A stretch of DNA of 64,000 bases, taken from contig NZ_SJPY01000008.1 in assembly GCF_007860185.1 (NCBI RefSeq), positions 140,577 to 204,576 on the forward strand, read 5' to 3'. The notes beneath the pieces are model-generated. The model had not been told where the DNA came from. It worked only from the letters and a program-made list of their open reading frames with translations, and searched no databases. The stretch is from Novipirellula aureliae (GTDB lineage: Bacteria > Planctomycetota > Planctomycetia > Pirellulales > Pirellulaceae). The translations under genes were made by a program, and so were the position numbers. Shown here piece after piece: positions 16,722-25,748 of this stretch (position 1 is its first letter; every line of letters begins with the position of its first letter).

Positions 16722-17999
16722 ATGTCTGGCTCCATGTCTACTGCGCAATCTGCGACAAGAGAAGAAATTCGCATCGAAAAACTCGCCAATGGAATGGTGG
16801 TCGCGGTCCAGGCAATGCCGTGGCTGCGGACGGCGGCGTTCACGTTGTGTCTTCGCGCAGGTGTGAATGCGGAATCCGATTCCAATGCTGGCCTTGCGTC
16901 GCTGACTTGCGAAATGGTCGAGCGAGGAGCGGGCAAGTACAGTAGCCGCGACTTGGTTGCCATTCAAGACAATTTGGGGATGGATCGCTCATCGGGCGTG
17001 GCCACGTCGTCGATTTCGTTCGGTTCAGCGATGCCAGCAGAGTCGCTCGAAAAAGCACTCGAAATCTACGCCGATATCGTTCGGCGACCGCATTTGCCGA
17101 GCGACCAATTCGAAGACGCGCGGATGATGGCATTGCAAGAGCTTCGGGGAATCGAGGATGAACCGACTCAACGTGTGATGCTCCGCCTTCGCGAACTGGA
17201 GTATGGTGATCGGCTTGGCCGTAGCCAACATGGTACGAAAGAAAGTCTGGCCGCACTCTCGCCCGTTGATGTTCGTGAGTTCTATGCAAAACACTATCAT
17301 TCCGGGGGCAGCATTTTGGCAGTCGCTGGCAACGTCAATCCCGATGAAGTCGTTCGGTGGGCCAACAAGCATTTCGGTGATTGGAAGTCAGGGGCGGCCG
17401 TCCCGCCAGCGGACCCAGCCGGGAAATCAACTTACGAATCGATCGAATCACCGTCGAGTCAAACGCACATCGGATTCGCTTTTGACGCGGTGCCTTTTGG
17501 GCACTGCGATTATTTCAAAATGAGAGCGGCGATTGGTATCCTTAGCGACGGTATGAGTAGCCGTTTGTTCGACCGTGTCCGCGAACAAAGAGGACTTTGC
17601 TATACCGTGTCCGCAGGCACCCAGTCGCTCGAAAATGCAGGAGCCGTGTTCGGTTATGCTGGGACGACACCCGAACGAGCCCAGCAAACATTGGAGGTTA
17701 CTCTTGGTGAATTTGCGAGATTGACCGAGGACCTTACATCCTCTGAACTCGATCGTTGGAAGGTGCGAATTCAAAGTAATTTAATCATGGAGCAAGAATC
17801 GAGTTCATCGCGTGCGTCTTCGATCGTCTCCGACTATTTTCAGCTCGGACGGGTACTGAGTACGACGGAGCTTGAATCGATCATTGAATCGCTGACACTA
17901 AGTGAAATCGCCGAGTATTGGTCGAGTCATTTGCCGGACCATTACCGTATTGTAACGCTCGGTCCCAATCGTCTCGATGCATCGTTGTTCGTTTCGTAG
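16722..17999 (+). CDS. M16-family peptidase-like subunit without the zinc motif
   Basis: 425 residues with the M16 (pitrilysin/processing-peptidase) fold: FTLCLRAGVNAES near 41, SRDLVAIQDNLGMDRSSG near 76, LQELRGIEDEP near 140, HSGGSILAVAGNV near 192, and a C-terminal MSSRLFDRVREQRGLCYTVS near 275. Where active members have HxxEH, this protein has SLTCEMVERGAG, so the two zinc histidines are absent. It is probably the structural partner of the active M16 protein encoded next (18769-20040), as in alpha/beta processing peptidases and PqqF/L-type pairs. A 41-bp hairpin array begins 2 bp after its stop. Confidence 0.85.
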   Translation: MSGSMSTAQSATREEIRIEKLANGMVVAVQAMPWLRTAAFTLCLRAGVNAESDSNAGLASLTCEMVERGAGKYSSRDLVAIQDNLGMDRSSGVATSSISFGSAMPAESLEKALEIYADIVRRPHLPSDQFEDARMMALQELRGIEDEPTQRVMLRLRELEYGDRLGRSQHGTKESLAALSPVDVREFYAKHYHSGGSILAVAGNVNPDEVVRWANKHFGDWKSGAAVPPADPAGKSTYESIESPSSQTHIGFAFDAVPFGHCDYFKMRAAIGILSDGMSSRLFDRVREQRGLCYTVSAGTQSLENAGAVFGYAGTTPERAQQTLEVTLGEFARLTEDLTSSELDRWKVRIQSNLIMEQESSSSRASSIVSDYFQLGRVLSTTELESIIESLTLSEIAEYWSSHLPDHYRIVTLGPNRLDASLFVS

Positions 18000-18000
18000 C

Positions 18001-18768
18001 GTCACGTAGCAGCGTCTCTCCGAGACGTTGTTTGCATTCGCGTCACGTAGCAGCGTCTCTCCGAGACGCTGTTTGGGTTTGCGTCACGTAGCAGCGTCTC
18101 TCCGAGACGCTGTTTGGATTTGCGTCGCGTAGCAGCGTCTCTCCGAGACGCTGTTTGGGTTTGCGTCGCGTAGCAGCGTCTCTCCGAGACGTTGTTAGCA
18201 TTCGCGTCACGTAGCAGCGTCTCTCCGAGACGTTGTTTGGATTTGCGTCACGTAGCAGCGTCTCTCCGAGACGTTGTTTGGATTTGCGTCACGTAGCAGC
18301 GTCTCTCCGAGACGTTGTTTGCATTCGCGTCGCGTAGCAGCGTCTCTCCGAGACGTTGTTTGCATTCGCGTCACGTAGCAGCGTCTCTCCGAGACGCTGT
18401 TTGGATTTGCGTCGCGTAGCAGCGTCTCTCCGAGACGCTGTTTGGGTTTGCGTCACGTAGCAGCGTCTCTCCGAGACGTTGTTTGGATTTGCGTCACGTA
18501 GCAGCGTCTCTCCGAGATGTTGTTTGGATTCGCGTCGCGTAGCAGCGTCTCTCCGAGATGTTGTTTGGATTTGCGTCGCGTAGCAGCGTCTCTCCGAGAC
18601 GTTGTTTGGATTCGCGTCGCGTAGCAGCGTCTCTCCGAGACGCTGTTTGCATTCGCGTCTCGGAGAGACGCGGCTACGAGACGTTGTTTGCATTCGCGTC
18701 TCGGAGAGACGCGGCTACGTGACGTTGTTTAGATTCGCGTCTCGGAGAGACGCGGCTACTTCAATTAC
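18001..18768. repeat. Array of 19 hairpin units with exact 41-bp period
   Basis: Units start at 18001, 18042, 18083 and so on to 18739, always 41 bp apart. Each unit is a 26-bp module plus a 15-bp spacer of the form gttgtttgcattcgc (variants ggattt, gggttt). In the first 16 units the module contains GCGTCTCTCCGAGAC, a 7-bp stem with a 3-nt loop, preceded by gtagc. In the last three units the module is the reverse complement (GTCTCGGAGAGACGC then ggctac) while spacer orientation and period are kept. It fills the whole gap between the two M16 genes. It has no protein signature on either strand. Confidence 0.97.
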
Positions 18769-20040
18769 ATGAAAACAAAAACTATGGCATTATTCCACAC
18801 ACACACTTTGTCCAACGGGTTACGCATTGCAGCCGAGATCGATCATCGATGTTATTCGGCGGCATTGGGCTATTTTGTCCACGCCGGTTCCCGGAATGAA
18901 ACCGACGGCGAATCGGGCTTGAGCCATTTTCTTGAGCACATGATGTTCAAAGGAACCGAATCTCGGAGCGCTGCCGATGTCAATCGAGAACTCGATGAAC
19001 TGGGGGGGAATAGCAACGCTTACACCAGCGAAGAGCAAACGGTTTATTACGCTACCGTATTGCCAAAATTTCAAGATCGATTGGTTGAGCTGTTGACCGA
19101 TATGCTTAGCCCTTCGCTGGAGGAACACGAATTTCAAACCGAACGAAAAGTGATCTTGGAAGAGATCGCCAAGTACGAAGACCAACCACCGTTTGGTGCG
19201 TTCGAACGGGCGATGGAGATCCATTTCGGACCGCGTGGCTTGGGCCGTCGCGTTCTAGGTACGAAAGAATCAATTGAGTCGATGGAAGCGTCGACAATGC
19301 GGGATTACTTTAACCGCCGCTACCGGCCTGACAACATCGTCGTCGCAGCAAGCGGCAATGTCGATTTCGATGGATTGGTCGAAGCACTCGAAAAACAAAC
19401 GAAGCCCTGGTCGGATCGCAGCGCTCCCCCGCCACGAAACCCTGACGATACGAACTCGCTGCCTGTCGGCATCGACGTTGACCCGATCCTTAAAGTGGAC
19501 GAGCTTGCACAGTCTTACTTGATCCAAATGAACCGTGGTCCGAGTATGGCAAGTGAGGACCGTTTTGCTTCACGGATTTTAGCATCGATTCTTGGCGATG
19601 AGGGGGGCAGCCGTCTGTTTTGGGAATTGATTGATACGGGCCGCGCAGAAACGGCAACCGTATGGCCGCAAGAGTTTGCAGACTGCGGAGCGTGGTTTAC
19701 TTATCTCGTCTGTGAGAAATCCGATTTGACTCTCAATAAAAAACTAATCCAAGACATCATGACGCGAACGGCCGAGCAGGGCGTTACAAACGAAGAGTTG
19801 GAGCAAGCGGTCAACAAAGCAACCGCCGCTTGTATCATGCAAAGTGAGCGTCCGGGGAACCGATTATTCAGTATCGGCAGCCGATGGTTGACTCAGTCGG
19901 AATATATCAGTACCGATGAAATGCTGGAAAATTTTCGTTCACTTGACCAACAAAAGATCGCCGCAGCTGCTGCCGAGTATTTGACTCCGCAACCAACGAC
20001 CGAAGTCATCGTCTCTGATGGGATCGAAGGAGACTGCTAG
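18769..20040 (+). CDS. M16-family zinc peptidase (active subunit)
   Basis: 423 residues. The inverted zinc motif HFLEH is at residues 53-57 (GLSHFLEHMMFKGT) and the third ligand is in VILEEIAKYEDQP near 130, as in insulinase, mitochondrial processing peptidase beta and PqqL-type enzymes. The C-terminal half has the substrate-binding GGSRLFWELIDTGRAETATV near 281. No signal peptide is evident, so cytoplasmic. It follows the zinc-less paralogue at 16722-17999, and the pair probably forms a heterodimer. The first ATG (18769) is used; MALFHTHTLSNG from the second ATG at 18784 is equally possible and would match family N-termini better. Confidence 0.9.
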   Translation: MKTKTMALFHTHTLSNGLRIAAEIDHRCYSAALGYFVHAGSRNETDGESGLSHFLEHMMFKGTESRSAADVNRELDELGGNSNAYTSEEQTVYYATVLPKFQDRLVELLTDMLSPSLEEHEFQTERKVILEEIAKYEDQPPFGAFERAMEIHFGPRGLGRRVLGTKESIESMEASTMRDYFNRRYRPDNIVVAASGNVDFDGLVEALEKQTKPWSDRSAPPPRNPDDTNSLPVGIDVDPILKVDELAQSYLIQMNRGPSMASEDRFASRILASILGDEGGSRLFWELIDTGRAETATVWPQEFADCGAWFTYLVCEKSDLTLNKKLIQDIMTRTAEQGVTNEELEQAVNKATAACIMQSERPGNRLFSIGSRWLTQSEYISTDEMLENFRSLDQQKIAAAAAEYLTPQPTTEVIVSDGIEGDC

Positions 20041-20257
20041 GGGGGCGGATTCGAGTTTTTGCCCCACTTGTCGGCACAAATTTTTTGGGGATCGCCCTGA
20101 TTTTAAGGGACGTCGATAGGCTAACTAAAAAAAGAAACTCCATCCATTTGCGTAACCTGAAGCGAATCGCGACAATTTGGCCCCTATTAAAAATGCCGGC
20201 ACGCGTAAAAATAGGTAGCTCCCTACAGACAATCTATTCCTTTTTGGACCGTTTTCA

Positions 20258-21199
20258 ATGCAAAATGAAGCTCCCGTTCCCCTTCCTTACAAGGATGCCC
20301 TAAACATCCCTTTCAGTGAGATTCCCCTTGAGCATTGCATAAAAGTCTACGGAGTCCGCTATGGTTTTGTCACGGATGAAATCGGCAACGAATTCTATGT
20401 CACTCGGTTGGGGTGGCGATTACTCGACAATCTACGAACCAAGAATTGGTACGACGAAAAGGCTTACGCGAAAAAAGGGGAGCGATTGGTTGAAGGTAGC
20501 GGGGTGGTTTATCGAGTTCCGACGAAAGGAGAGCGGGAGATTGTACAAGATCTTGTTGTCAAGTTTTCACGTTTCGCCGAAGAGGTGCCGCTGCAAGTCG
20601 CAAAGACTTTTCCTGACAAAATGCCACCCGAAGTGGTCGCGGGAGCTATGTTCAATGATCCGTTCCAAGAGTTTGGGTTGCTTGTCGATTTGCGGAACGG
20701 CCACTTTGGGCCGAAAGACCTGCGGATCATGACGAAGCGTCCAGTATGCATTTTCAGTCCCGCACGAAAGTGTGCCCCATGGCGATTGGGCCGTGAGCGA
20801 GGTCGTTTTGACCGGTATCGTCATGGGATGGCGGCGAACCAGGATGCGAAGTACCAAAAAATGGACCTGGATTTCGAGCGACAGTACGTTTACTTGTTCG
20901 CATGGCTAAAAGGGGACAACGCTGATGTTTGTGCGCAGCAAGGTATCATCACTCCCGAAGAGGCTGCGGCAGTGACGCTGCGTGCAGCGCACGAATTGCG
21001 ACAGAAGGGGTTCATGGTGCTGGACAATAAACCGAGTCACATCATTTTAAGAAAACGCAAGAACGGCGAACTGATGAGAAAAAATGGTGAATTGGTCTAC
21101 GGTTTGATCGATTTCGAATTATTGCTGCGAACCGAGGAATACAAGGATTTTTTAAGAAAGCGAAACCAAGAGCAAGAAGCCGCTAGTCAACAGCAGTAA
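20258..21199 (+). CDS. Uncharacterised protein with kinase-like C-terminal motifs
   Basis: 313 residues, no signal peptide or membrane segment. I do not recognise the N-terminal part (PLPYKDALNIPFSEIPLEHC, DEIGNEFYVTRLGWRLLDNL). Near 250-290 it reads ELRQKGFMVLDNKPSHIILR, then a lysine-rich turn, then VYGLIDFELLLRTEEY. This resembles the catalytic loop and metal loop of protein-kinase-fold proteins (D-x-K-P-x-H/N, then IDFE). The residues ahead of it could form a small N-lobe but no glycine-rich loop is obvious. It has charged, Gln-rich ends (QEQEAASQQQ). It may be a degenerate or very remote kinase-fold protein. The gene stands alone between the M16 pair and hemQ. Confidence 0.55.
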   Translation: MQNEAPVPLPYKDALNIPFSEIPLEHCIKVYGVRYGFVTDEIGNEFYVTRLGWRLLDNLRTKNWYDEKAYAKKGERLVEGSGVVYRVPTKGEREIVQDLVVKFSRFAEEVPLQVAKTFPDKMPPEVVAGAMFNDPFQEFGLLVDLRNGHFGPKDLRIMTKRPVCIFSPARKCAPWRLGRERGRFDRYRHGMAANQDAKYQKMDLDFERQYVYLFAWLKGDNADVCAQQGIITPEEAAAVTLRAAHELRQKGFMVLDNKPSHIILRKRKNGELMRKNGELVYGLIDFELLLRTEEYKDFLRKRNQEQEAASQQQ

Positions 21200-21321
21200 G
21201 CGTATCAATCAAGTGTCGCTCCGCAATTCGGGCTCGTTTTCCGGCCCTTCGAGCCGTACGACCTCTCCGCTGAGGGATTAAAGATGGTTGCGATCAGCGA
21301 GAAATGTCACAAAGCTTGCGT

Positions 21322-22212
21322 TTAGCTCACTTTGCAGTGAGCTAAAATCTCGTCAGCGGTCGCTTTGTAGCCGACATAAAACGGGCCAAATTCGCCATAC
21401 TTTGCACTCGCTTCGTCGAATCGCATCTTGTAGACAATCTCTTTTAGGTATTGTGGATTGCGTCCCCAGAGCGTCACCATCCATTCCCAATTATCAAGAC
21501 CGACGCCGACGGTAATGAGTTGGCTAACCTTGCCCGCGAACGCAATCCCGCTTTGCGCGTGCTCGGCCATCATCGCATTGCGTCTACTAAACGGTTCACT
21601 AAACCAATTCGCACCGACCGCTCGGCTTTTGTTCATCGGATAGAAGCAAACCGAAGGCCAATCGGGGAAATCGGGTTGCATCCGATGCTGCATCATCATC
21701 GGCAACCGCCGCTCGTACGCGTTTAACTTCGCCGTCAATGCGGGTGAATCGGGCTGAGCTCCACTGGCGATAAGCCGCTCGCGGTATTGCTCGAGCGTCG
21801 GCACGTACTCGCTAATCTCGCTCATCGAGACAAACGACCAAGTCGCTTCGACAAATTGACCAAGTGTCGGAGCGACAATGTTTTGGTGAACGGCATCGAC
21901 CTTAGCGGGATCGGGATCCATCGCCATCACCGCAAAATCAGCGCGATGACCACTCGTCCAATAAGCTGCCAACCGCTCGGGGCACGCATTCGACTCAAGA
22001 TCGAGTGCCGCTCGGAATTGATCTTGGCAACCGCGGCTCAACGGACCACTGATCAGCTCGCGGCGAAAACGATACATCGTATGGGTGCAATGCCAGCCTT
22101 GAATCGGGATGGTCGATGGTTCTGGTAACGACTCGTTCGCTTCAGCACCCGGTCGCGAAGGAGGCCCAGAGGATGCAGGACGCGGCGGTTGGGAGGGTGA
22201 GTCAGTGCTCAT
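21322..22212 (-). CDS. hemQ: Coproheme decarboxylase / chlorite-dismutase-like heme protein HemQ
   Basis: 296 residues from the ATG at 22212; this start is preferred because the upstream in-frame extension (to 22320) would put an internal hydrophobic stretch of no known role in front. Residues 1-35 are a Pro/Ser-rich tail (PSQPPRPASSGPPSRPG). The chlorite-dismutase fold follows: CTHTMYRFRRE near 45, ATWSFVSMSEISEY near 120, CFYPMNKSRAVGANWF near 190, and the proximal heme region MMAEHAQSGIAFAGKVSQLI near 215, where His is the likely iron ligand. HemQ converts coproheme to heme b in the coproporphyrin-dependent pathway used by Gram-positives and several other phyla including Planctomycetes. 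It is divergent from the suf cluster. Confidence 0.85.
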   Translation of the reverse strand: MSTDSPSQPPRPASSGPPSRPGAEANESLPEPSTIPIQGWHCTHTMYRFRRELISGPLSRGCQDQFRAALDLESNACPERLAAYWTSGHRADFAVMAMDPDPAKVDAVHQNIVAPTLGQFVEATWSFVSMSEISEYVPTLEQYRERLIASGAQPDSPALTAKLNAYERRLPMMMQHRMQPDFPDWPSVCFYPMNKSRAVGANWFSEPFSRRNAMMAEHAQSGIAFAGKVSQLITVGVGLDNWEWMVTLWGRNPQYLKEIVYKMRFDEASAKYGEFGPFYVGYKATADEILAHCKVS

Positions 22213-22336
22213 GGCAATGTCTAAGTTCAATAGGAGTAGCAAACAAAAGAGAACCGATCCACTAATGGTAGGATCGAAACTGGGAATTACAAGGCGGATC
22301 GTCTCGTTGACTTCTTCCAATGATGTGCCGTTTTCG

Positions 22337-22470
22337 AGTGCTTCGTCAAAATAGAATTTTAGGGTTGCGTTTTTTTTGTGGCTGTGGCTTCCTGTCGCAG
22401 AACGGGGGCTGAAAGCCCCTGTCGCGTTATCCTGTCACGTTATCCCGCATACCGCACCACAACTTGATCA
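22337..22470. repeat. Second, partly decayed copy of the MITE-like family
   Basis: The left end agtgcttcgtcaaaatag continues to agggttgcgtttttt and then tggctgtggcttcc, tcgcagaacgggggctg and aagcccctgtcgcg, closely following the element at 12828-12974. The right terminus is not clearly preserved, and tgtcacgttatcc appears to be a small internal duplication. It lies in the 459-bp gap between hemQ and sufR. Confidence 0.6.
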
Positions 22471-22596
22471 CAATTAAATCACAGATTGCTCCGCTCGCAG
22501 CGGGGCCTAATCAACCGCAAGACGGGCCTGATGAAAGAATTTCGGCGATTCTTGGGATTCTCGGACAAAAGCGGAGGTCATTTAACGCAATCACCG

Positions 22597-22624
22597 TTGT
22601 CAAAAATTCGAGTGTTGTAATAAT
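22597..22624 (+). promoter_or_regulatory. Candidate sigma-70 promoter of sufR and the suf cluster
   Basis: TTGTCA at 22597-22602 and AATAAT at 22619-22624 each match the consensus boxes at five of six positions, with a 16-bp spacer. The ATG of sufR is at 22672, leaving a leader of about 40 nt. Because SufR commonly represses its own operon, an operator may overlap this site, but I cannot point to a clear palindrome. Confidence 0.45.
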
Positions 22625-22671
22625 GGGATGAAACGCACGTCGACTTCTTTGCTTTTATCAGCCGAACTGTC

Positions 22672-23382
22672 ATGTCAAATTCCAGTACAACTACGTTGCA
22701 TATCGAGCAGCTCCGATCCGTTGATCGCGAGTTGTTGGTGGTCATGCGAAGTGGCGAATCGTTTGGAATTGGTGAATTGACAGATCTGCTAAAAGTGACA
22801 GCCACGGCGATCCGCCAGCGGATTGAACGGCTATTAGAGATGGGGTTGATCGATCGAAGAAAGATCGTAGCTGGTCGAGGCCGTCCGACTTTCGAGTACC
22901 GTTTGACGGTGGAAGGTCATCGTCGAGCGGGTGCCAACCCAGCGGACTTGGCGGAGGCGATGTGGCAGGAGATACTGTCGATTCCCGACGCTACGGTTCG
23001 CAAGCAATTGCTAACAGCGGTCGCCGCTCGATTGGGGCGTCAGGTTGCTGCAACGCTAGATCGTGCCGACGACAGTGTTGGGGACCAATCGCTCGAATCT
23101 CGCATGAAGCGGCTTTCAGAAACCTTGGTGGGGCGAGACATTGCAGCAGAGATATCGCACGCGGGCGAATTGCCTGTCATCGATGTTTGTGTGTGTCCCT
23201 ATCCTTCACTGACCGACACATCGGACGACCGAGCGATGTGCCGGTTAGAAGAACAAATGTTATCCGAAGCACTTGGGCGTCCGTTACAGCTTAGTAGTTG
23301 CCGACTCGACGGTGACAATCGCTGTCAATTCACGACGATGCAAGCGGACATGGGGCCTGCTGCGGCGAGCACTTCGAATTAG
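22672..23382 (+). CDS. sufR: SufR-like Fe-S-sensing transcriptional repressor
   Basis: 236 residues. A winged helix-turn-helix of the DeoR/ArsR kind occupies about 15-85 (SFGIGELTDLLKVTATAIRQ; RGRPTFEYRLTVEG). The C-terminal half carries the cysteines expected for a [4Fe-4S] sensor: C173 and C175 in VCVCPYPSL, C190 in AMCRLEEQML, C210 and C218 in SSCRLDGDNRC. SufR represses suf operons when its cluster is loaded and releases DNA on cluster loss or oxidative stress. Here it is the first gene ahead of sufCBD and sufT in the same direction, about 70 bp before sufC, which strongly supports the call. Confidence 0.88.
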   Translation: MSNSSTTTLHIEQLRSVDRELLVVMRSGESFGIGELTDLLKVTATAIRQRIERLLEMGLIDRRKIVAGRGRPTFEYRLTVEGHRRAGANPADLAEAMWQEILSIPDATVRKQLLTAVAARLGRQVAATLDRADDSVGDQSLESRMKRLSETLVGRDIAAEISHAGELPVIDVCVCPYPSLTDTSDDRAMCRLEEQMLSEALGRPLQLSSCRLDGDNRCQFTTMQADMGPAAASTSN

Positions 23383-23452
23383 ACATGGCCCACGTTCTAG
23401 CTCCAAATATTGAAGACTAAAGACCCTTTCCTTTCAAACTATCCATTAAAGC

Positions 23453-24271
23453 ATGACACACGTACTGCAAATTAAAAATCTACATGTATCCGTTGGTGAC
23501 AAGCCGATCCTTCGTGGTGTGAACTTAACGATCAATCATGGTGAGACCCATGCTTTGATGGGGCCCAATGGCAGTGGGAAAAGCACGCTTGGATTGGCCA
23601 TCATGGGGCACCCCGGTTACACGGTTACCGAGGGCAGCATCACGTTGGATGGCGAAGATGTGTTGGCGATGGAGCCTGACCAGCGAGCGCGTGCGGGTTT
23701 GTTTTTGGCTTTCCAACGCCCGATGGCGGTGCCTGGCGTAAAGATGGCCGACTTCCTGCGTCATGCCACAACCAACGTGCGACGCCCCGACCGCAAAGAG
23801 GGTGAAGAGCTAATCCCGATGCGTGAATTCCGCAAGGAATTAAAAGAGAAGATGGCCCATTTGAGGATGGACACCGAATTCGCGCGGCGTTATGTCAATG
23901 ACGGTTTTTCGGGTGGAGAAATGAAGCGGGCGGAGATTTTGCAACTTGCCATGCTGCAGCCCAAGTTCGCTGTGCTCGATGAAACCGACAGTGGGCTGGA
24001 TGCGGACGCCGTTCGGTTGGCCAGTGAATCGATTGCCGAAATCGGACACGGCAAAATGGGGCTGTTGATCATTACCCACCACGACAAGCTTCTCGAGCAT
24101 AACAAGCCCGATTTCACGCACGTCATGCTAGGTGGTCGTTTGGTGGAAACCGGGGGCAAAGAATTGGCCGACGAACTTCACCAATCAGGTTACGATCGCA
24201 TTCGCAAAGCGTATCCCGAAGCGGAGGCGGTTAACCAGGAAATGGTAGCTGTGGAAGAGGCCGCGGTCTAA
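23453..24271 (+). CDS. sufC: Fe-S cluster assembly ATPase SufC
   Basis: 272 residues. Walker A GPNGSGKSTLG is near residues 37-47, the signature FSGGEMKRAEILQLAML near 153, Walker B FAVLDETDSGLD near 175 and the His switch IITHHDK near 206. The ETDSGLD form of Walker B, with Glu-Thr-Asp in place of the usual DEP, is characteristic of SufC. SufC forms the SufBC2D scaffold and powers the conformational change needed for cluster assembly. It lies between sufR and sufB. The tail after residue 250 (EAEAVNQEMVAVEEAAV) is acidic and not conserved. Confidence 0.96.
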   Translation: MTHVLQIKNLHVSVGDKPILRGVNLTINHGETHALMGPNGSGKSTLGLAIMGHPGYTVTEGSITLDGEDVLAMEPDQRARAGLFLAFQRPMAVPGVKMADFLRHATTNVRRPDRKEGEELIPMREFRKELKEKMAHLRMDTEFARRYVNDGFSGGEMKRAEILQLAMLQPKFAVLDETDSGLDADAVRLASESIAEIGHGKMGLLIITHHDKLLEHNKPDFTHVMLGGRLVETGGKELADELHQSGYDRIRKAYPEAEAVNQEMVAVEEAAV

Positions 24272-24339
24272 GCCGCAGGCGATGATCGAATTGAATTGGA
24301 AAAACGAAGAAACACTCTCGCACGAAACTAGGACCAGAG

Positions 24340-25746
24340 ATGGCTACTGACTTAACTGAAAAAGAAGATGTTGGCGAAATCAACAAGTACAACTTTCGCA
24401 CCGAAACCACAGGTATCTTTCGTGCCGAGAAAGGCTTGAATTCGGATGTCGTCAATCAAATCTCGGACATCAAAAACGAACCTGACTGGATGCGGAAGTT
24501 TCGGCTCGATTCGTTGAAGATTTTCGAAGAACGCCCGATGCCAAAGTGGGGCGGTGCGATCGACATCGATTTCCAGGACATCTATTACTACCTGAAACCA
24601 ACCGAGTCTCAGGGCAAGACTTGGGACGACGTTCCGCAAGAGATCAAGGATACGTTCGATAAACTCGGGATCCCCGAGGCCGAGAAAAAGTTTCTCTCGG
24701 GTGTGAAGGCTCAATTCGAAAGCGAAGTTGTCTACGGCTCGCTCGAGGAGGATTTGGCAAAACAGGGCGTGATCTTTACTGATACCGATACGGCGGTTCG
24801 CGAACACCCCGATTTACTTCGTGAATACTTCGGCAAGATTATCCCACCCAACGACAACAAGTTCGCGGCTCTCAACAGTGCCGTTTGGTCGGGCGGTTCG
24901 TTCATCTATGTACCCAAGGGCGTGCATATCGATTTCCCTTTGCAAGCCTATTTCCGAATTAACGCGGAAAGCATGGGCCAATTCGAGCGGACGCTGATCA
25001 TCGTTGACGAAGGAGCGAGTGTGCATTACGTCGAAGGCTGTACCGCTCCGATGTACACGACCGAAAGCTTGCACAGTGCGGTGGTTGAGGTGATCGCAAA
25101 ACGCAATTCACGCTGCCGCTACACGACGATCCAGAACTGGGCAAACAACATCTACAACCTGGTTACCAAACGGGCTTACGCTTATGGCGATGCGACGATG
25201 GAATGGGTCGATGGAAACTTGGGCAGTAAGTTGACAATGAAGTATCCTGCGGTCCACATGATGGAACCGGGGGCTCGCGGCGAAATTTTGTCGATTGCTT
25301 TTTCGAGTGCCGGTCAACACCAAGACGCGGGGGCTAAGCTGGTTCATGCGGCTCCGAATACCACGGGGCAAATCGTCAGCAAGAGCATCAGCAAGAACGG
25401 CGGTCGTAGCAGTTATCGTGGACTGGTTCGGGTTGAACCAGGGGCGCACAACAGTAAGAACAGTGTGGTTTGTGATGCATTGATTTTGGACCCGGAAAGC
25501 CGTAGTGACACGTATCCCTACATCGAGATTTTAGAGCAAGATGTGCAAGTCGGTCACGAAGCAAGTGTTTCGCGAATCGGTGAAGAGCAAATGTTCTACT
25601 TACTCAGCCGCGGTTTGACCGAACAAGAAGCGAGCACCATGATCGTTAACGGTTTCATCGAGCCGTTGGTGAAAGAATTGCCAATGGAATATGCGATCGA
25701 AATGAATCGTCTGATCCAGCTGCAAATGGAAGGCAGCGTCGGCTAG
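24340..25746 (+). CDS. sufB: Fe-S cluster assembly scaffold protein SufB
   Basis: 468 residues, typical for SufB (about 465-495). Family segments are present: [20 protein letters not shown] near 47, [20 protein letters not shown] near 144, [20 protein letters not shown] near 185, [20 protein letters not shown] near 236 (with the Cys used for sulfur relay), and the C-terminal beta-helix end [20 protein letters not shown] near 410. It assembles nascent clusters together with SufC and SufD in the cytoplasm. A set of five hairpin modules of the dispersed repeat family begins a few bases after its stop and separates it from sufD. Confidence 0.97.
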   Translation: MATDLTEKEDVGEINKYNFRTETTGIFRAEKGLNSDVVNQISDIKNEPDWMRKFRLDSLKIFEERPMPKWGGAIDIDFQDIYYYLKPTESQGKTWDDVPQEIKDTFDKLGIPEAEKKFLSGVKAQFESEVVYGSLEEDLAKQGVIFTDTDTAVREHPDLLREYFGKIIPPNDNKFAALNSAVWSGGSFIYVPKGVHIDFPLQAYFRINAESMGQFERTLIIVDEGASVHYVEGCTAPMYTTESLHSAVVEVIAKRNSRCRYTTIQNWANNIYNLVTKRAYAYGDATMEWVDGNLGSKLTMKYPAVHMMEPGARGEILSIAFSSAGQHQDAGAKLVHAAPNTTGQIVSKSISKNGGRSSYRGLVRVEPGAHNSKNSVVCDALILDPESRSDTYPYIEILEQDVQVGHEASVSRIGEEQMFYLLSRGLTEQEASTMIVNGFIEPLVKELPMEYAIEMNRLIQLQMEGSVG

Positions 25747-25748
25747 CC

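Noticed and set aside
18289-18693. Antisense open frame of 134 codons across the hairpin array
   Set aside because: The frame only repeats the array (TTSRRDAATR-type units); a 41-bp period is not a multiple of three, so the open frame is an artefact of low stop-codon content.
18001-18768. CRISPR array
   Set aside because: Units are short and regular, but the 15-bp spacers are nearly identical and no cas gene is present, so this is a hairpin repeat array.
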